64,000 nucleotides of DNA from Pseudomonas sp. CFBP13508. GTDB lineage: Bacteria; Pseudomonadota; Gammaproteobacteria; Pseudomonadales; Pseudomonadaceae. Positions within the stretch are counted from its first letter, which is position 1; each line of letters begins with the position of its first letter. The notes under the pieces were generated by a model that was given only the letters and a program-made list of their open reading frames with translations, ran no database searches and had not been told where the DNA came from. Below are positions 8,678-18,486 of the stretch, piece after piece. Position numbers and translations under genes: made by a program. The stretch is taken from positions 62,001 through 126,000 of the forward strand of contig NZ_QFZZ01000008.1 of the NCBI RefSeq assembly GCF_005233515.1, in the 5' to 3' direction.

Positions 8678-9182
8678 GAGCAGCCTCTTCGGTTTTCTTC
8701 GATTTGAACATGTCCAGTGCCAGCATGATCGCGCCAACGGTGATCGCGCTGTCGGCAATGTTGAACGCGGGGAAATACCAGCGGTTCTGCCAGTGCACCA
8801 GGATGAAGTCGATCACATGGCCCAGGGCAACGCGGTCATACAGGTTGCCCAGCGCGCCACCCAGCACCAGTGCCAGGGCGACGGCCAGCCAGGTGTCGTT
8901 GCGGCCCAGACGCTTGAGCCAGACCACCAGCACGGCACTGACGACAATGGCGATCAGGGCAAACAGCCAGCGCTGCCAGCCGGAGCTGTCGGCGAGGAAG
9001 CTGAAAGCAGCGCCAGTGTTGTAGGCCAGGGTCCAGCTGAACAGATCGGGAATGATCACGATCTGCTGGAACATTTCGAGCTTGCTTTCGAAGTAGAACT
9101 TGCTGGCCTGGTCAATGACCAGGACCAGCAGGCTCAACCACAGCCAGCTCAGCCGTCCGAAACGGCCAACGGCATCAGGCAT
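8670..9182 (-). CDS. lspA: Prolipoprotein signal peptidase LspA (signal peptidase II)
   Basis: The 170-residue protein has four predicted membrane helices. The aspartyl protease motifs are ALGNLYDRV and FNIADSAI, which carry the two catalytic aspartates. It cleaves the signal peptide of diacylglyceryl-modified prolipoproteins in the inner membrane. The start overlaps the ileS 3' end by 8 nt, so the pair is probably translationally coupled. The window contains likely substrates in the lipoproteins at 23248 and 31262. Confidence 0.97.
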   Translation of the reverse strand: MPDAVGRFGRLSWLWLSLLVLVIDQASKFYFESKLEMFQQIVIIPDLFSWTLAYNTGAAFSFLADSSGWQRWLFALIAIVVSAVLVVWLKRLGRNDTWLAVALALVLGGALGNLYDRVALGHVIDFILVHWQNRWYFPAFNIADSAITVGAIMLALDMFKSKKTEEAAHD

Positions 9183-12006
9183 AGTGACGAACCTCGCCAG
9201 CGCCGCTGATGTTGTCGACGCAACGCCCGCAGATTTCCGGATGTTCCGGGTTCACGCCGACGTCTTCACGGCAATGCCAGCAACGTGCGCATTTCGGGAA
9301 CGCCGACTTGACGATCTTCAGTTTCAGACCGCTGACTTCGGTAGCCACTGCATCGGCCGGAGCCTGCACGAATGGTGCGACGCTGGCAGTCGAGGTGATC
9401 AGGACAAAGCGCAATTCGTTGCTCAGCTTGGCCAGATCGGCGCTCAGCGCCTCTTCGGCAAACAGCGTCACTTCGGCCTGCAGGTTGCCACCGACGGCTT
9501 TCGCCGCGCGCTGGATTTCCATCTCTTTGTTGACCGCAACCTTCACTTCCATGATGCGATCCCAGTAGGCGCGACCCAGCTCGAAGCCTTCCGGCAGCTC
9601 GGTCAGGCCTTCGTACCAGGTGTTGAGCATGACCGACTCGTTACGCTCGCCCGGCAGGTATTGCCACAGTTCGTCAGCAGTGAAGGCGAGGATCGGCGCG
9701 ATCCAGCGCACCAGCGCTTCGGAGATGTGGAACAGCGCGGTCTGGCACGAGCGACGGGCCTTGCTGTCGGCGCCGGTGGTGTACTGGCGGTCCTTGATGA
9801 TGTCGAGGTAGAAACCACCCAGCTCCTGCACGCAGAAGTTGTGGATCTTCGAGTACACATTCCAGAAACGGTATTCGCCGTAGTGCTCTTGCAACTCGCG
9901 TTGCAGCAGCAGCGTGCGATCCACCGCCCAGCGATCCAGCGCCAGCATGTCTTCAGCCGGCAGCAGGTCGGTGGCCGGGTTGAAACCGGTCAGGTTGGAA
10001 AGCAGGAAGCGCGCGGTGTTACGGATACGACGGTAGGCATCGGCGCTGCGCTGCAGGATCTGCTCGGACACCGCCATTTCGCCGGAGTAGTCGGTCGAAG
10101 CGACCCACAGACGCATGATGTCGGCGCCCAGGGTGTCGTTGACCTTCTGCGGCGCGATCACGTTGCCCAGCGATTTGGACATCTTGCGCCCGGACTCGTC
10201 GACGGTGAAGCCGTGAGTCAGCAGTTCGCGGTACGGCGCGTGGTTGTCGATGGCGCAACCGGTCAGCAACGAGGAGTGGAACCAGCCACGGTGCTGGTCG
10301 GAACCTTCCAGGTACAGGTCGGCGCGCGGGCCGCTCTCGTGGCCCATCGGGTGCGAACCGCGCAGAACGTGCCAGTGCGTGGTGCCCGAGTCGAACCAGA
10401 CGTCGAGGGTGTCGCTGATCTTGTCGTACTGCGGCGCTTCATCACCGAGCAGTTCGGCAGCGTCGAGTTTGAACCAGGCTTCGATACCTTCGACTTCAAC
10501 GCGTTTGGCGACTTCCTCCATCAGCTCGACGGTACGCGGGTGCAGCTCGCCGCTTTCCTTGTTGAGGAAGAACGGGATCGGCACGCCCCAGTTGCGCTGA
10601 CGCGAGATGCACCAGTCCGGACGATTGGCGATCATCGAGTGCAGACGCGCCTGGCCCCAGGCCGGAACGAACTTGGTGTCCTCGATGGCTTTGAGCGAGC
10701 GCACGCGCAGGGTGTCGCCGCTGGTTGGCTCCTTGTCCATGCCGATGAACCACTGCGCGGTGGCGCGGTAGATCAGCGGGGTCTTGTGGCGCCAGCAGTG
10801 CATGTAGCTGTGTTCGATGACGGTGGTGTGCATCAGCGCACCGACTTCGGTCAGTTTTTCCACGATGGCCGGGTTGGCCTTCCAGATGAACTGGCCGCCG
10901 AAGAATTCCAGCGACGGCACGTACACGCCGTTGCTCTGCACCGGGTTGAGGATGTCGTCATTGACCATGCCGTATTTCTTGCAGGTCACGAAGTCGTCCA
11001 CACCGTAGGCCGGGGCGGAGTGAACCACGCCGGTGCCAGCGCCCAGTTCGACGTAGTCAGCCAGGTACACCGGCGACAGACGGTCGTAGAACGGGTGACG
11101 GAAGTTGATCAGCTCAAGTTCTTTACCGGTGGTGGTGGCGATGACCGAACCTTCCACGCCGTAGCGCGCCAGGCAGGCCTCGACCAGCTCTTCAGCCAGC
11201 ACCAGCAGCTTGTCGCCGATATCGACCAGGGCGTAGTTGAATTCCGGGTGCACGTTCAGCGCCTGGTTGGCCGGGATGGTCCACGGGGTGGTGGTCCAGA
11301 TCACGATCGCAGCAGGTTTGCTCAGCGAGGCCAGACCGAACGCGGCAGCCAATTTGGCTTCATCAGCGATCGGGAACGCGACATCGATGGTCGAGGACTT
11401 CTTGTTCTCGTACTCGACTTCCGCTTCAGCCAGAGCCGAACCGCAATCGAAGCACCAGTTCACCGGCTTGAGGCCCTTGAAGACAAAGCCACCCTTGACG
11501 ATTTCGGCGAGGGCGCGGATTTCACCGGCCTCGTTCGTAAAGTTCATGGTCTTGTACGGGTTGGCGAAGTCGCCCAGCACGCCGAGACGGATGAACTCGG
11601 ACTTCTGCCCTTCGATCTGCTCGGTGGCGTAGGCACGGCACAGCTCGCGGGTCTTATCCGCGCCGAGGTTCTTGCCGTGGGTCACTTCAACCTTGTGCTC
11701 GATCGGCAGGCCATGGCAATCCCAGCCCGGGACATACGGCGCGTCGAAACCCGACAGGGTTTTCGAGCGGATGATCATGTCCTTGAGAATCTTGTTCAGT
11801 GCGTGACCGATGTGGATCGTGCCGTTGGCGTACGGAGGGCCGTCGTGCAGGACGAACTTCGGACGATCCTTGCCAATCTCGCGCAACTTTCCGTACAGGC
11901 CAATACTGTCCCAGCGCTGCAGGATCTGCGGTTCGCGCTGTGGCAGGCCGGCCTTCATTGGGAAGGCGGTGTCCGGAAGGTTTAGCGTGGCTTTATAGTC
12001 GGTCAT
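9175..12006 (-). CDS. ileS: Isoleucyl-tRNA synthetase
   Basis: This 943-residue class I aminoacyl-tRNA synthetase has the HIGH signature in PPYANGTIHIGHALNK near residue 60 and KMSKS in GRKMSKSLGN. The editing domain and the C-terminal zinc finger (KCARCWHCREDVG and HPEICGRCV) mark the standard bacterial type, normally mupirocin-sensitive. It charges tRNA-Ile in the cytosol. It is 13 bp downstream of ribF and overlaps lspA, in the ribF-ileS-lspA-fkpB-ispH operon. Confidence 0.98.
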   Translation of the reverse strand: MTDYKATLNLPDTAFPMKAGLPQREPQILQRWDSIGLYGKLREIGKDRPKFVLHDGPPYANGTIHIGHALNKILKDMIIRSKTLSGFDAPYVPGWDCHGLPIEHKVEVTHGKNLGADKTRELCRAYATEQIEGQKSEFIRLGVLGDFANPYKTMNFTNEAGEIRALAEIVKGGFVFKGLKPVNWCFDCGSALAEAEVEYENKKSSTIDVAFPIADEAKLAAAFGLASLSKPAAIVIWTTTPWTIPANQALNVHPEFNYALVDIGDKLLVLAEELVEACLARYGVEGSVIATTTGKELELINFRHPFYDRLSPVYLADYVELGAGTGVVHSAPAYGVDDFVTCKKYGMVNDDILNPVQSNGVYVPSLEFFGGQFIWKANPAIVEKLTEVGALMHTTVIEHSYMHCWRHKTPLIYRATAQWFIGMDKEPTSGDTLRVRSLKAIEDTKFVPAWGQARLHSMIANRPDWCISRQRNWGVPIPFFLNKESGELHPRTVELMEEVAKRVEVEGIEAWFKLDAAELLGDEAPQYDKISDTLDVWFDSGTTHWHVLRGSHPMGHESGPRADLYLEGSDQHRGWFHSSLLTGCAIDNHAPYRELLTHGFTVDESGRKMSKSLGNVIAPQKVNDTLGADIMRLWVASTDYSGEMAVSEQILQRSADAYRRIRNTARFLLSNLTGFNPATDLLPAEDMLALDRWAVDRTLLLQRELQEHYGEYRFWNVYSKIHNFCVQELGGFYLDIIKDRQYTTGADSKARRSCQTALFHISEALVRWIAPILAFTADELWQYLPGERNESVMLNTWYEGLTELPEGFELGRAYWDRIMEVKVAVNKEMEIQRAAKAVGGNLQAEVTLFAEEALSADLAKLSNELRFVLITSTASVAPFVQAPADAVATEVSGLKLKIVKSAFPKCARCWHCREDVGVNPEHPEICGRCVDNISGAGEVRHYA

Positions 12007-12019
12007 TTAAGGCTCTTCA

Positions 12020-12958
12020 TTAGCGATGGGCGCTAGGTGCGGCTAGTGCACGGGCGGTGGCGACATCCGCATTGATCGCCGTTTTCAATGCCTCCAGAGA
12101 GGCGAAGCGCTGCTCTTCACGCAGCTTTTGGTGGAAAACCACCGTCAAACGCCGGTCATACAGATCGCCGGCAAAATCTAACAGATGGACCTCGAGGTGG
12201 GCTTTGCCATCTCCTTGCACCGTGGGGCGCACGCCGATATTGGCGACGCCGGGCCAGGTCTTGCCGTCGATGTCGACATTCACCAGATACACCCCGGTAA
12301 ACGGCACGCGACGACGCTTGAGTTGAATGTTGGCAGTGGGCGTGCCCAGTTGCCGGGCCAGTTTCTGACCATGCAGCACGCGACCGGCGATGCGGTACGG
12401 ACGGCCGAGCAAGCGTTCGGCCAAGGCAAAATCGGCCGCAGCCAAGGCGTTGCGCACCTGCGTGCTGCTGACGCGAATGCCGTCCAGCTCAACGGTTTGC
12501 GCAGCTTCGACAGTGAAACCGTGAACCTGCCCGGCCTGCATCAGAAAATCGAAATCGCCGAGGCGGTCGCAACCGAAACGGAAATCGTCACCGACCTCCA
12601 GATGCTGCACGCCAAGGCCATCGACCAGAATGGTATCGACGAACTCACTGGCGCTGAGCTTGCTCAGCCGCTGGTTGAACGCCAGGCACAAGACCCGGTC
12701 GACGCCTTCAGCGGCCAGCAATTGCAGCTTGTCGCGCAACCGCGCCAGACGTGCCGGTGCGGTGTCGGGAGCAAAGAACTCCCGTGGCTGCGGCTCGAAA
12801 ATCACCACGCAGCTGGGTACGCCCAACTCGAGCGCACGCTCACGCAGCCGGGCCAGGATAGCCTGGTGACCACGGTGAACACCGTCAAAGTTGCCAATAG
12901 TGGCGACGCAGCCCCGATGCTGGGGGCGCAAGTTGTGGAGGCCTCGAACCAGCTGCAT
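12020..12958 (-). CDS. ribF: Bifunctional riboflavin kinase / FAD synthetase RibF
   Basis: The gene encodes 312 residues from the ATG at 12958 (MQLVRGLHNLRPQHRG). The N-terminal nucleotidyltransferase domain has GNFDGVHRGHQAIL, and the C-terminal flavokinase domain has GTPTANIQL and YLVNVDIDGKTWPGVANIG. It converts riboflavin to FMN and then FAD. An ATG at 12976 would add six residues (MSKKRV). It is first in the run leading into ileS, 129 bp from murJ on the same strand. Confidence 0.96.
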   Translation of the reverse strand: MQLVRGLHNLRPQHRGCVATIGNFDGVHRGHQAILARLRERALELGVPSCVVIFEPQPREFFAPDTAPARLARLRDKLQLLAAEGVDRVLCLAFNQRLSKLSASEFVDTILVDGLGVQHLEVGDDFRFGCDRLGDFDFLMQAGQVHGFTVEAAQTVELDGIRVSSTQVRNALAAADFALAERLLGRPYRIAGRVLHGQKLARQLGTPTANIQLKRRRVPFTGVYLVNVDIDGKTWPGVANIGVRPTVQGDGKAHLEVHLLDFAGDLYDRRLTVVFHQKLREEQRFASLEALKTAINADVATARALAAPSAHR

Positions 12959-13087
12959 AACGCGCTTCTTGCTCATAAAGTGGTCGATTATAACCACACC
13001 CGACGGCCGACGACAGGCAACACCGTAACGCAAAGTGAACGAGCCGACAAAACCGCCGGCTCATGCCTGCTCATGAAGGCTGAAACC

Positions 13088-14626
13088 TCAGCTCAAGGCC
13101 TTGCGATTGAAGTCGCGCAGACGGAAACCCAGCAGCAGCAACATACCGAAATACGCCACCACGCCAGCAACCACCAGCGCGCCCAGCCGCAAGAAGCGCT
13201 CAAGCATATGCCCCTCATCCCACGCGGGCATGAAATGCATGCCGGCCAGCAACACCGCCGACATCACGGTCACTGCAACGACCAGCTTGAAACCGAATTT
13301 GCCCCAGCCCGGCTGCGGTTGATACATCTTTTGCTTGCGCAGCTGATAGAACAGCAGCCCGGCGTTCAGGCAAGCACCGGCACTGATCGCCAAGGCAAGG
13401 CCGGCATGGGCCAGTGGGCCGATCAACGCCAGGTTGAACAACTGCGTGCAGACCAGCGTGAAAATTGCGATTTTCACCGGGGTGCGAATGTTCTGTTGCG
13501 CATAAAAGCCCGGCGCCAGCACTTTGATCACGATAATCCCGAGCAGGCCGACCGAATAGGCAATCAGCGCACGCTGGGTCATCTCGGCATCGAAGCCGCT
13601 GAACTGGCCATACTGGAACAACGAAACGGTCAGCGGTTCGGCAAGAATCCCCAATGCGAGCGCACACGGCAGCACCAGCACAAAGCACAGGCGCAGGCCC
13701 CAGTCGAGGATCCGTGAGTATTCGTGGCGATCCTTGCTGGCGTAGGTCTTGGCCAGTGTCGGCAGCAGAATCGTGCCGAGCGCCACACCCAGCACACCCG
13801 ACGGCAATTCCATCAAACGGTCGGCGTAATACATCCACGACACCGAACCTGCGACCAGAAACGAGGCGAAAATGGTGTTGATGATCAATGAAATCTGACT
13901 CACCGAAACACCGAGAATCGCCGGCAGCATCTGCTTCATCACCCGCCACACGCCGCTGTCGCGCAAGTTCAGGCGTGGCAGCACGAGCATGCCGATCTTT
14001 TTCAGGTGCGGCAGCTGATACAGCAACTGCGCCAGCCCCCCGACCAGCACCGCCCAGCCAAGGGCCATGACCGGTGGATCGAAGTACGGCGTGAGGAACA
14101 GCGAAAACACGATCATGCTGACGTTGAGCAGAGTCGGCACGAAGGCCGGCACCGAGAAGCGGTTCCAGGTATTCAGAATCGCGCCGGCCAGCGACGACAG
14201 CGAGATCAGCAATATATAAGGAAAGGTCACCCGCAACAGATCGGAAGTGAGCTGGAATTTCTCCGGGGTATCGGTAAAACCGGGGGCCGTGGCCCAGATC
14301 ACCCAAGGCGCAGCGATCATGCCCAGCGCCGTCACAACCGCCAATACCAGTGTCAACAGTCCCGACACATAGGCAATAAAGGTGCGCGTCGCCTCTTCGC
14401 CCTGCTGGCTTTTGTATTCGGCCAGGATCGGCACGAACGCCTGGGAAAAAGCCCCTTCGGCAAAGATGCGCCGCAACAGGTTGGGCAGTTTGAACGCAAT
14501 AAAGAAGGCATCCGTGGCCATCCCGGCGCCGAATGTCCGCGCGATCAGCGTGTCACGAACAAAACCCAGAATCCGGGAAAGCATCGTGATAGAGCTGACG
14601 GCGGCCAACGATTTGAGCAGATTCAT
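13088..14626 (-). CDS. murJ: Lipid II flippase MurJ
   Basis: The 512-residue polytopic membrane protein of the MOP superfamily has the MurJ N-terminus SLAAVSSITMLSRILGFVRD followed by about 14 hydrophobic segments. It flips lipid II across the inner membrane for peptidoglycan synthesis and is usually essential. It is divergent from rpsT, with 252 bp between starts, and lies upstream of ribF as in P. aeruginosa. Confidence 0.96.
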   Translation of the reverse strand: MNLLKSLAAVSSITMLSRILGFVRDTLIARTFGAGMATDAFFIAFKLPNLLRRIFAEGAFSQAFVPILAEYKSQQGEEATRTFIAYVSGLLTLVLAVVTALGMIAAPWVIWATAPGFTDTPEKFQLTSDLLRVTFPYILLISLSSLAGAILNTWNRFSVPAFVPTLLNVSMIVFSLFLTPYFDPPVMALGWAVLVGGLAQLLYQLPHLKKIGMLVLPRLNLRDSGVWRVMKQMLPAILGVSVSQISLIINTIFASFLVAGSVSWMYYADRLMELPSGVLGVALGTILLPTLAKTYASKDRHEYSRILDWGLRLCFVLVLPCALALGILAEPLTVSLFQYGQFSGFDAEMTQRALIAYSVGLLGIIVIKVLAPGFYAQQNIRTPVKIAIFTLVCTQLFNLALIGPLAHAGLALAISAGACLNAGLLFYQLRKQKMYQPQPGWGKFGFKLVVAVTVMSAVLLAGMHFMPAWDEGHMLERFLRLGALVVAGVVAYFGMLLLLGFRLRDFNRKALS

Positions 14627-14796
14627 TGAGAGAGTTTGTGCCTGTCGATAAACAGCAGGCGAACAATGCGCCTACTTGTGCGATACTCCGCGCCGCAACA
14701 GCACAGAGCCAAAGCTCGCGAGTTTACAGGTCAAGCGCCGGAAATAAATATCCCGCCTCTTTATACCTACCACTTAGCGGAACGATTCAAGTGCCC

Positions 14797-14825
14797 TTGA
14801 CAAGACAAGTCTTCATCGGCATGAT
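14797..14825 (+). promoter_or_regulatory. Candidate sigma-70 promoter for rpsT
   Basis: A consensus -35 TTGACA (14797-14802) is followed after 17 bp by CATGAT (14820-14825), which matches 4 of 6 bases of TATAAT. It is 54 bp upstream of the rpsT start. Confidence 0.45.
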
Positions 14826-14878
14826 TCGCGGCCTATTTTGTTTGCTATTTCCTAAAAAGTCTTTCGAGGAGCTCGACG

Positions 14879-15151
14879 GTGGCCAACTCACCTTCCGCCA
14901 AAAAACGTGCAAAACAGGCTGAGAAGCGTCGCAGCCACAACGCCAGCCTGCGTTCCATGGTTCGTACCTACATCAAGAATGTAGTTAAGGCCATCGACGC
15001 AAAAGACGCTGAAAAAGCTCAAGCTGCATACGTTCTGGCTGTGCCAGTTATCGACCGTATGGCCGATAAAGGCATCATCCACAAGAACAAGGCTGCTCGC
15101 CATAAGAGCCGTCTGAATGGCCACGTCAAAGCGCTGAAAGAAGCCGCTTAA
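14879..15151 (+). CDS. rpsT: 30S ribosomal protein S20
   Basis: The 90-residue basic protein is Ala- and Lys-rich and begins ANSPSAKKRAKQAEKRR after the initiator. The start is GTG at 14879, preceded by GAGG. A non-ATG start is also known for E. coli rpsT, where it takes part in translational autoregulation. S20 binds 16S rRNA early in 30S assembly. It is a monocistronic gene with its own terminator at 15166. Confidence 0.97.
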   Translation: MANSPSAKKRAKQAEKRRSHNASLRSMVRTYIKNVVKAIDAKDAEKAQAAYVLAVPVIDRMADKGIIHKNKAARHKSRLNGHVKALKEAA

Positions 15152-15165
15152 TCGACGTAGTCATT

Positions 15166-15194
15166 AAAAAACCGACCTCAGGGTCGGTTTTTTA
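15166..15194 (+). terminator. Rho-independent terminator of rpsT
   Basis: The stem ACCGACC/GGTCGGT has a 3-nt loop and is followed by six T residues. The upstream A-run could make it work in both directions. Confidence 0.85.
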
Positions 15195-15228
15195 TTGCCT
15201 GTGATTTAACAAGCAACAGGCAAAAAAA

Positions 15229-15318
15229 TGTGGGAGCGAGCCTGCTCGCGAATGCGATCTGTCAGTTGATATTTCTATCGACCGACATGACCTCTTCGCG
15301 AGCAGGCTCGCCCCCACA
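15229..15318. repeat. REPIN (90 nt)
   Basis: This is an inverted REP pair of the GTGGGAGCGAGCCTGCTCGC type in the convergent gap between rpsT and creA. The right arm has a C for T change (GCCCCCACA). Confidence 0.88.
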
Positions 15319-15335
15319 GTTCGGATTGGTGACGC

Positions 15336-15803
15336 TTATTGCTGGACCGGCACCCATGGCAGGATCGGGATGGCAGTCACGGCATTCTGCGGGCTACCCT
15401 CGATCAAGCGATCGCTGTAGACCAGATACACCAGCGTGTTGCGCTTCTTGTCGAGGAAACGCACCACCTGCATGGTCTTGAACACCAGCGAGGTGCGCTC
15501 CTTGAATACCTCATCGCCGTCCTTCAACTCACCCTTGAACTTGATCGGCCCGACCTGACGACAAGCGATCGAGGCTTCGGCACGATCCTCGGCCAGACCG
15601 AGACCACCCTTCACTCCACCAGTCTTGGCGCGCGACAGGTAGCAGGTCACGCCTTCGACTTTCGGATCGTCGAACGCCTCGACCACGATCCGGTCATTCG
15701 GCCCGACAAACTTGAACACCGTCGACACCTGACCGATTTCCTCGGCCGAGGCCAGCAATGGCATGGCCATCAGCAGGCCCAACAATCCTTTCGCTACACG
15801 CAT
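15336..15803 (-). CDS. creA: CreA family protein, exported
   Basis: The 155-residue protein has a Sec signal peptide (MRVAKGLLGLLMAMPLLASA). The CreA-family signature is VSTVFKFVGPNDRIVVEAFD plus VEGVTCYLSRAKTGG. The mature protein is expected in the periplasm and its biochemical function is unknown. It lies 128 bp downstream of proB on the same strand. Family assignment is confident; function is not. Confidence 0.85.
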   Translation of the reverse strand: MRVAKGLLGLLMAMPLLASAEEIGQVSTVFKFVGPNDRIVVEAFDDPKVEGVTCYLSRAKTGGVKGGLGLAEDRAEASIACRQVGPIKFKGELKDGDEVFKERTSLVFKTMQVVRFLDKKRNTLVYLVYSDRLIEGSPQNAVTAIPILPWVPVQQ

Positions 15804-15813
15804 CGAATTTTCC

Positions 15814-16932
15814 TTAGACCAGAATCAGGTTGTCACGGTGAACCAGTTCCGGCTCCGCCATGTAACCGAGCAAACCGACAATCGCATCCGACGACTGACC
15901 GATGATTTTTTGCGCTTCCAGGGCGCTGTAATTGGCCAGACCCCGAGCGATCTCCCGACCATCCGGCGCTACGCAGACGACCATCTCACCGCGACGGAAA
16001 CTGCCTTGGACCAGTTTCACCCCCACCGGCAGTAGACTTTTATTGCCCTTGGACAACGCCGACACCGCCCCCTCATCCAGCACCAGAGTGCCACGGGTTT
16101 GCAGATGACCGGCCAGCCACTGCTTGCGCGCCGCGAGCATGCCGCGCTCCGGCGATAGCAGCGTGCCGATGCGCTCGCCCGCCTTCAGGCGATCGAGCAC
16201 GCGCTCAAGGCGCCCGCCGACAATGATGGTGTGCGCACCGGAACGCGCTGCCAGGCGCGCCGCGCGCAGCTTGGTCTGCATGCCGCCACGCCCCAGCGCA
16301 CCGCCGGTACCGCCGGCGACCGCATCAAGCGTCGGATCATCGGCGCGCGCTTCATAAATCAGCTGCGCTTCGGGATTGTTGCGCGGATCGGCGTCGAACA
16401 TGCCGTCGCGATCGGTAAGGATCACCAGCAGATCGGCCTCGACCAGATTGGCCACCAGCGCCGCCAGCGTGTCGTTGTCGCCGAAACGGATTTCGTCAGT
16501 GACCACAGTGTCGTTTTCGTTGATCACCGGAATGACTTTCAGCTCGACCAGCGCACGCAAGGTACTGCGGGCGTTCAGGTAGCGCTTGCGGTCGGAGAGG
16601 TCGTCGTGGGTCAGGAGAATCTGCGCAGTGTGCCGGCCATGCTCGGCGAAGCTCGACTCCCACGCCTGCACCAGCCCCATCTGACCGATTGCAGCGGCCG
16701 CCTGCAGCTCGTGCATGGCACTGGGTCGCGCAGTCCAGCCCAAGCGGCTCATGCCGGCCGCTACCGCCCCGGAGGACACCAGCACCAGCTCGACGCCCGC
16801 TTCATGCAGCGCCACCATCTGCTCGACCCAGACACTCATTGCCGCGCGATCCAGCCCCTTGCCGTCAGCTGTCAGCAAAGCGCTGCCGATCTTCACGACC
16901 CAACGCTGCGCACCTGTCACCTTGCTCCGCAT
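15814..16932 (-). CDS. proB: Glutamate 5-kinase ProB
   Basis: The gene encodes 372 residues from the ATG at 16932 (MRSKVTGAQRWVVKIGSALL), the same length as the P. aeruginosa enzyme; an ATG one codon upstream is possible. The amino-acid kinase domain (PVINENDTVVTDEIRFGDND) is followed by a C-terminal PUA domain from about residue 275. It phosphorylates glutamate in the first step of proline synthesis and is feedback-inhibited by proline in the family. It is downstream of obgE, as in P. aeruginosa. Confidence 0.97.
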   Translation of the reverse strand: MRSKVTGAQRWVVKIGSALLTADGKGLDRAAMSVWVEQMVALHEAGVELVLVSSGAVAAGMSRLGWTARPSAMHELQAAAAIGQMGLVQAWESSFAEHGRHTAQILLTHDDLSDRKRYLNARSTLRALVELKVIPVINENDTVVTDEIRFGDNDTLAALVANLVEADLLVILTDRDGMFDADPRNNPEAQLIYEARADDPTLDAVAGGTGGALGRGGMQTKLRAARLAARSGAHTIIVGGRLERVLDRLKAGERIGTLLSPERGMLAARKQWLAGHLQTRGTLVLDEGAVSALSKGNKSLLPVGVKLVQGSFRRGEMVVCVAPDGREIARGLANYSALEAQKIIGQSSDAIVGLLGYMAEPELVHRDNLILV

Positions 16933-17027
16933 CATCTTCAACCTTAGCTTGAGGGCAGCGCGACCTGGCACTGCCCGTGACGTTAATCGTGGCGATTGCT
17001 GACCAACGATCGATTTCCGGATACTAA

Positions 17028-17051
17028 AACGCCGCTCGATTGAGCGGCGTT
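17028..17051 (-). terminator. Hairpin between obgE and proB
   Basis: The perfect stem ACGCCGCTC/GAGCGGCGT is followed on the minus strand by TTTTAG. The T-tract is short, so it may only attenuate read-through from obgE to proB. Confidence 0.5.
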
Positions 17052-17069
17052 CAAGTTTATCGCAACGGA

Positions 17070-18293
17070 TCAGTCACGCACGTAAATGATTTCCGGACCG
17101 TCTTCGTCATCCACATCTTCTTCATCCCAGTCATCGTCGCCGATGTCATGGACCGACTTCACGCCGCTGCGACGCAGGGCACGCTTGTCGTCCAGCGCCT
17201 GCAACTGCGCACGGGCTTCGTCTTCGATACGCTGGTCGAGATCGGCCAGTTCTTCCTTGTACGCAGGATCTGCGGCGAGGCGATCGGCACGGTCTTCCAT
17301 GTAACGCATGATGTCGTGGCACAGACGCTCAGTACCGATCTTGGCGATGGCCGAGATCACGTACACCGGACCAGTCCATTCCAGGCGATCGACGATTTCC
17401 TTGACCCGAGCATCGTGCTCTTCTTCAAGGATCTGGTCGCACTTGTTCAGCACCAGCCAGCGATCACGCTCGGCCAGCGACGGGCTGAATTTGATCAGCT
17501 CGTTGACGATCACTTCAGCCGCGTCCGGAGCACTGGAATCATCCAGTGGCGCCATGTCGACGAGGTGCAGCAGCAGACGCGTGCGCGCCAGGTGCTTGAG
17601 GAAGCGAATGCCCAGGCCGGCACCGTCGGAAGCGCCTTCGATCAGTCCCGGAATGTCGGCAATGACGAAGCTCTTCCAGCGATCGACGCTGACCACACCC
17701 AGGTTCGGCACCAGCGTGGTGAACGGGTAGTCGGCGACTTTCGGCTTGGCGGCCGAGACCGAACGGATAAAGGTACTTTTACCGGCGTTCGGCAAGCCCA
17801 GCAGACCGACGTCGGCCAGCACTTTCATTTCCAGCTTGAGGTCGCGCTGCTCGCCCGGCTTGCCTGGCGTGGTCTGACGCGGTGCACGGTTGGTACTGGA
17901 TTTGAAACGGGTGTTGCCCAGACCGTGCCAGCCGCCCTGCACTACCATCAGTTTCTGACCGGCCTTGGTCAGGTCGCCGATGACTTCCTGAGTGGCAGAG
18001 TCGATCACGGTGGTGCCGACCGGCACGCGCAGGATCAGGTCTTCGCCCTTCTTGCCGGTGCAGTCGGTGCTGCCACCGTTGGAGCCACGCTCGGCATCGA
18101 AGTGACGGGTGTAACGGTAGTCGACCAGAGTGTTGAGGTTTTCGTCGGCCATCATGTAGATGGAACCGCCGTCACCGCCATCACCGCCGTTCGGGCCGCC
18201 GTTTTCAATGAATTTTTCCCGGCGGAAACTCATGGCACCGTTGCCACCGTCACCGGCCTTTACGCGAATCGATACTTCATCAACAAACTTCAT
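17070..18293 (-). CDS. obgE: GTPase ObgE/CgtA
   Basis: The gene encodes 407 residues from the ATG at 18293 (MKFVDEVSIRVKAGDGGNGA). The glycine-rich Obg fold occupies residues 1-158. A G domain follows with the P-loop GLPNAGKSTF, switch DIPGLIEGASDGAGLG and NKCD. The C-terminal tail is acidic (DIGDDDWDEEDVDDEDG). Obg is an essential ribosome-assembly GTPase also linked to the stringent response. The rplU-rpmA-obgE-proB order is conserved in Pseudomonas. Confidence 0.97.
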   Translation of the reverse strand: MKFVDEVSIRVKAGDGGNGAMSFRREKFIENGGPNGGDGGDGGSIYMMADENLNTLVDYRYTRHFDAERGSNGGSTDCTGKKGEDLILRVPVGTTVIDSATQEVIGDLTKAGQKLMVVQGGWHGLGNTRFKSSTNRAPRQTTPGKPGEQRDLKLEMKVLADVGLLGLPNAGKSTFIRSVSAAKPKVADYPFTTLVPNLGVVSVDRWKSFVIADIPGLIEGASDGAGLGIRFLKHLARTRLLLHLVDMAPLDDSSAPDAAEVIVNELIKFSPSLAERDRWLVLNKCDQILEEEHDARVKEIVDRLEWTGPVYVISAIAKIGTERLCHDIMRYMEDRADRLAADPAYKEELADLDQRIEDEARAQLQALDDKRALRRSGVKSVHDIGDDDWDEEDVDDEDGPEIIYVRD

Positions 18294-18441
18294 AACCAAC
18301 GCCTCTCGCCGTACGGACGAGCCGAAAAACAATCAAGACATAAGACTCTTGCAAAAATGAGCGCAGCGACCCCAAGACACGACCTGCATCGCACGCCGAC
18401 AGCCCATACAAACAGCTTTGCAAGAGACTCACCCCACAAAC

Positions 18442-18469
18442 GAAAAAGCCCCGTCGCAAGACAGGGCTT
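18442..18469 (-). terminator. Rho-independent terminator of rplU-rpmA
   Basis: On the minus strand AGCCCTGTC/GACGGGGCT pairs around a short loop and is followed by five T residues, 18 bp after the rpmA stop. This separates the ribosomal genes from obgE. Confidence 0.75.
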
Positions 18470-18486
18470 CTCCAGCGATCTCGCGA

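Noticed and set aside
9100..11985. 961-codon open frame on the plus strand
   Set aside because: It lies antisense to ileS, whose HIGH and KMSKS motifs prove the coding strand. Long antisense frames are expected in GC-rich DNA.
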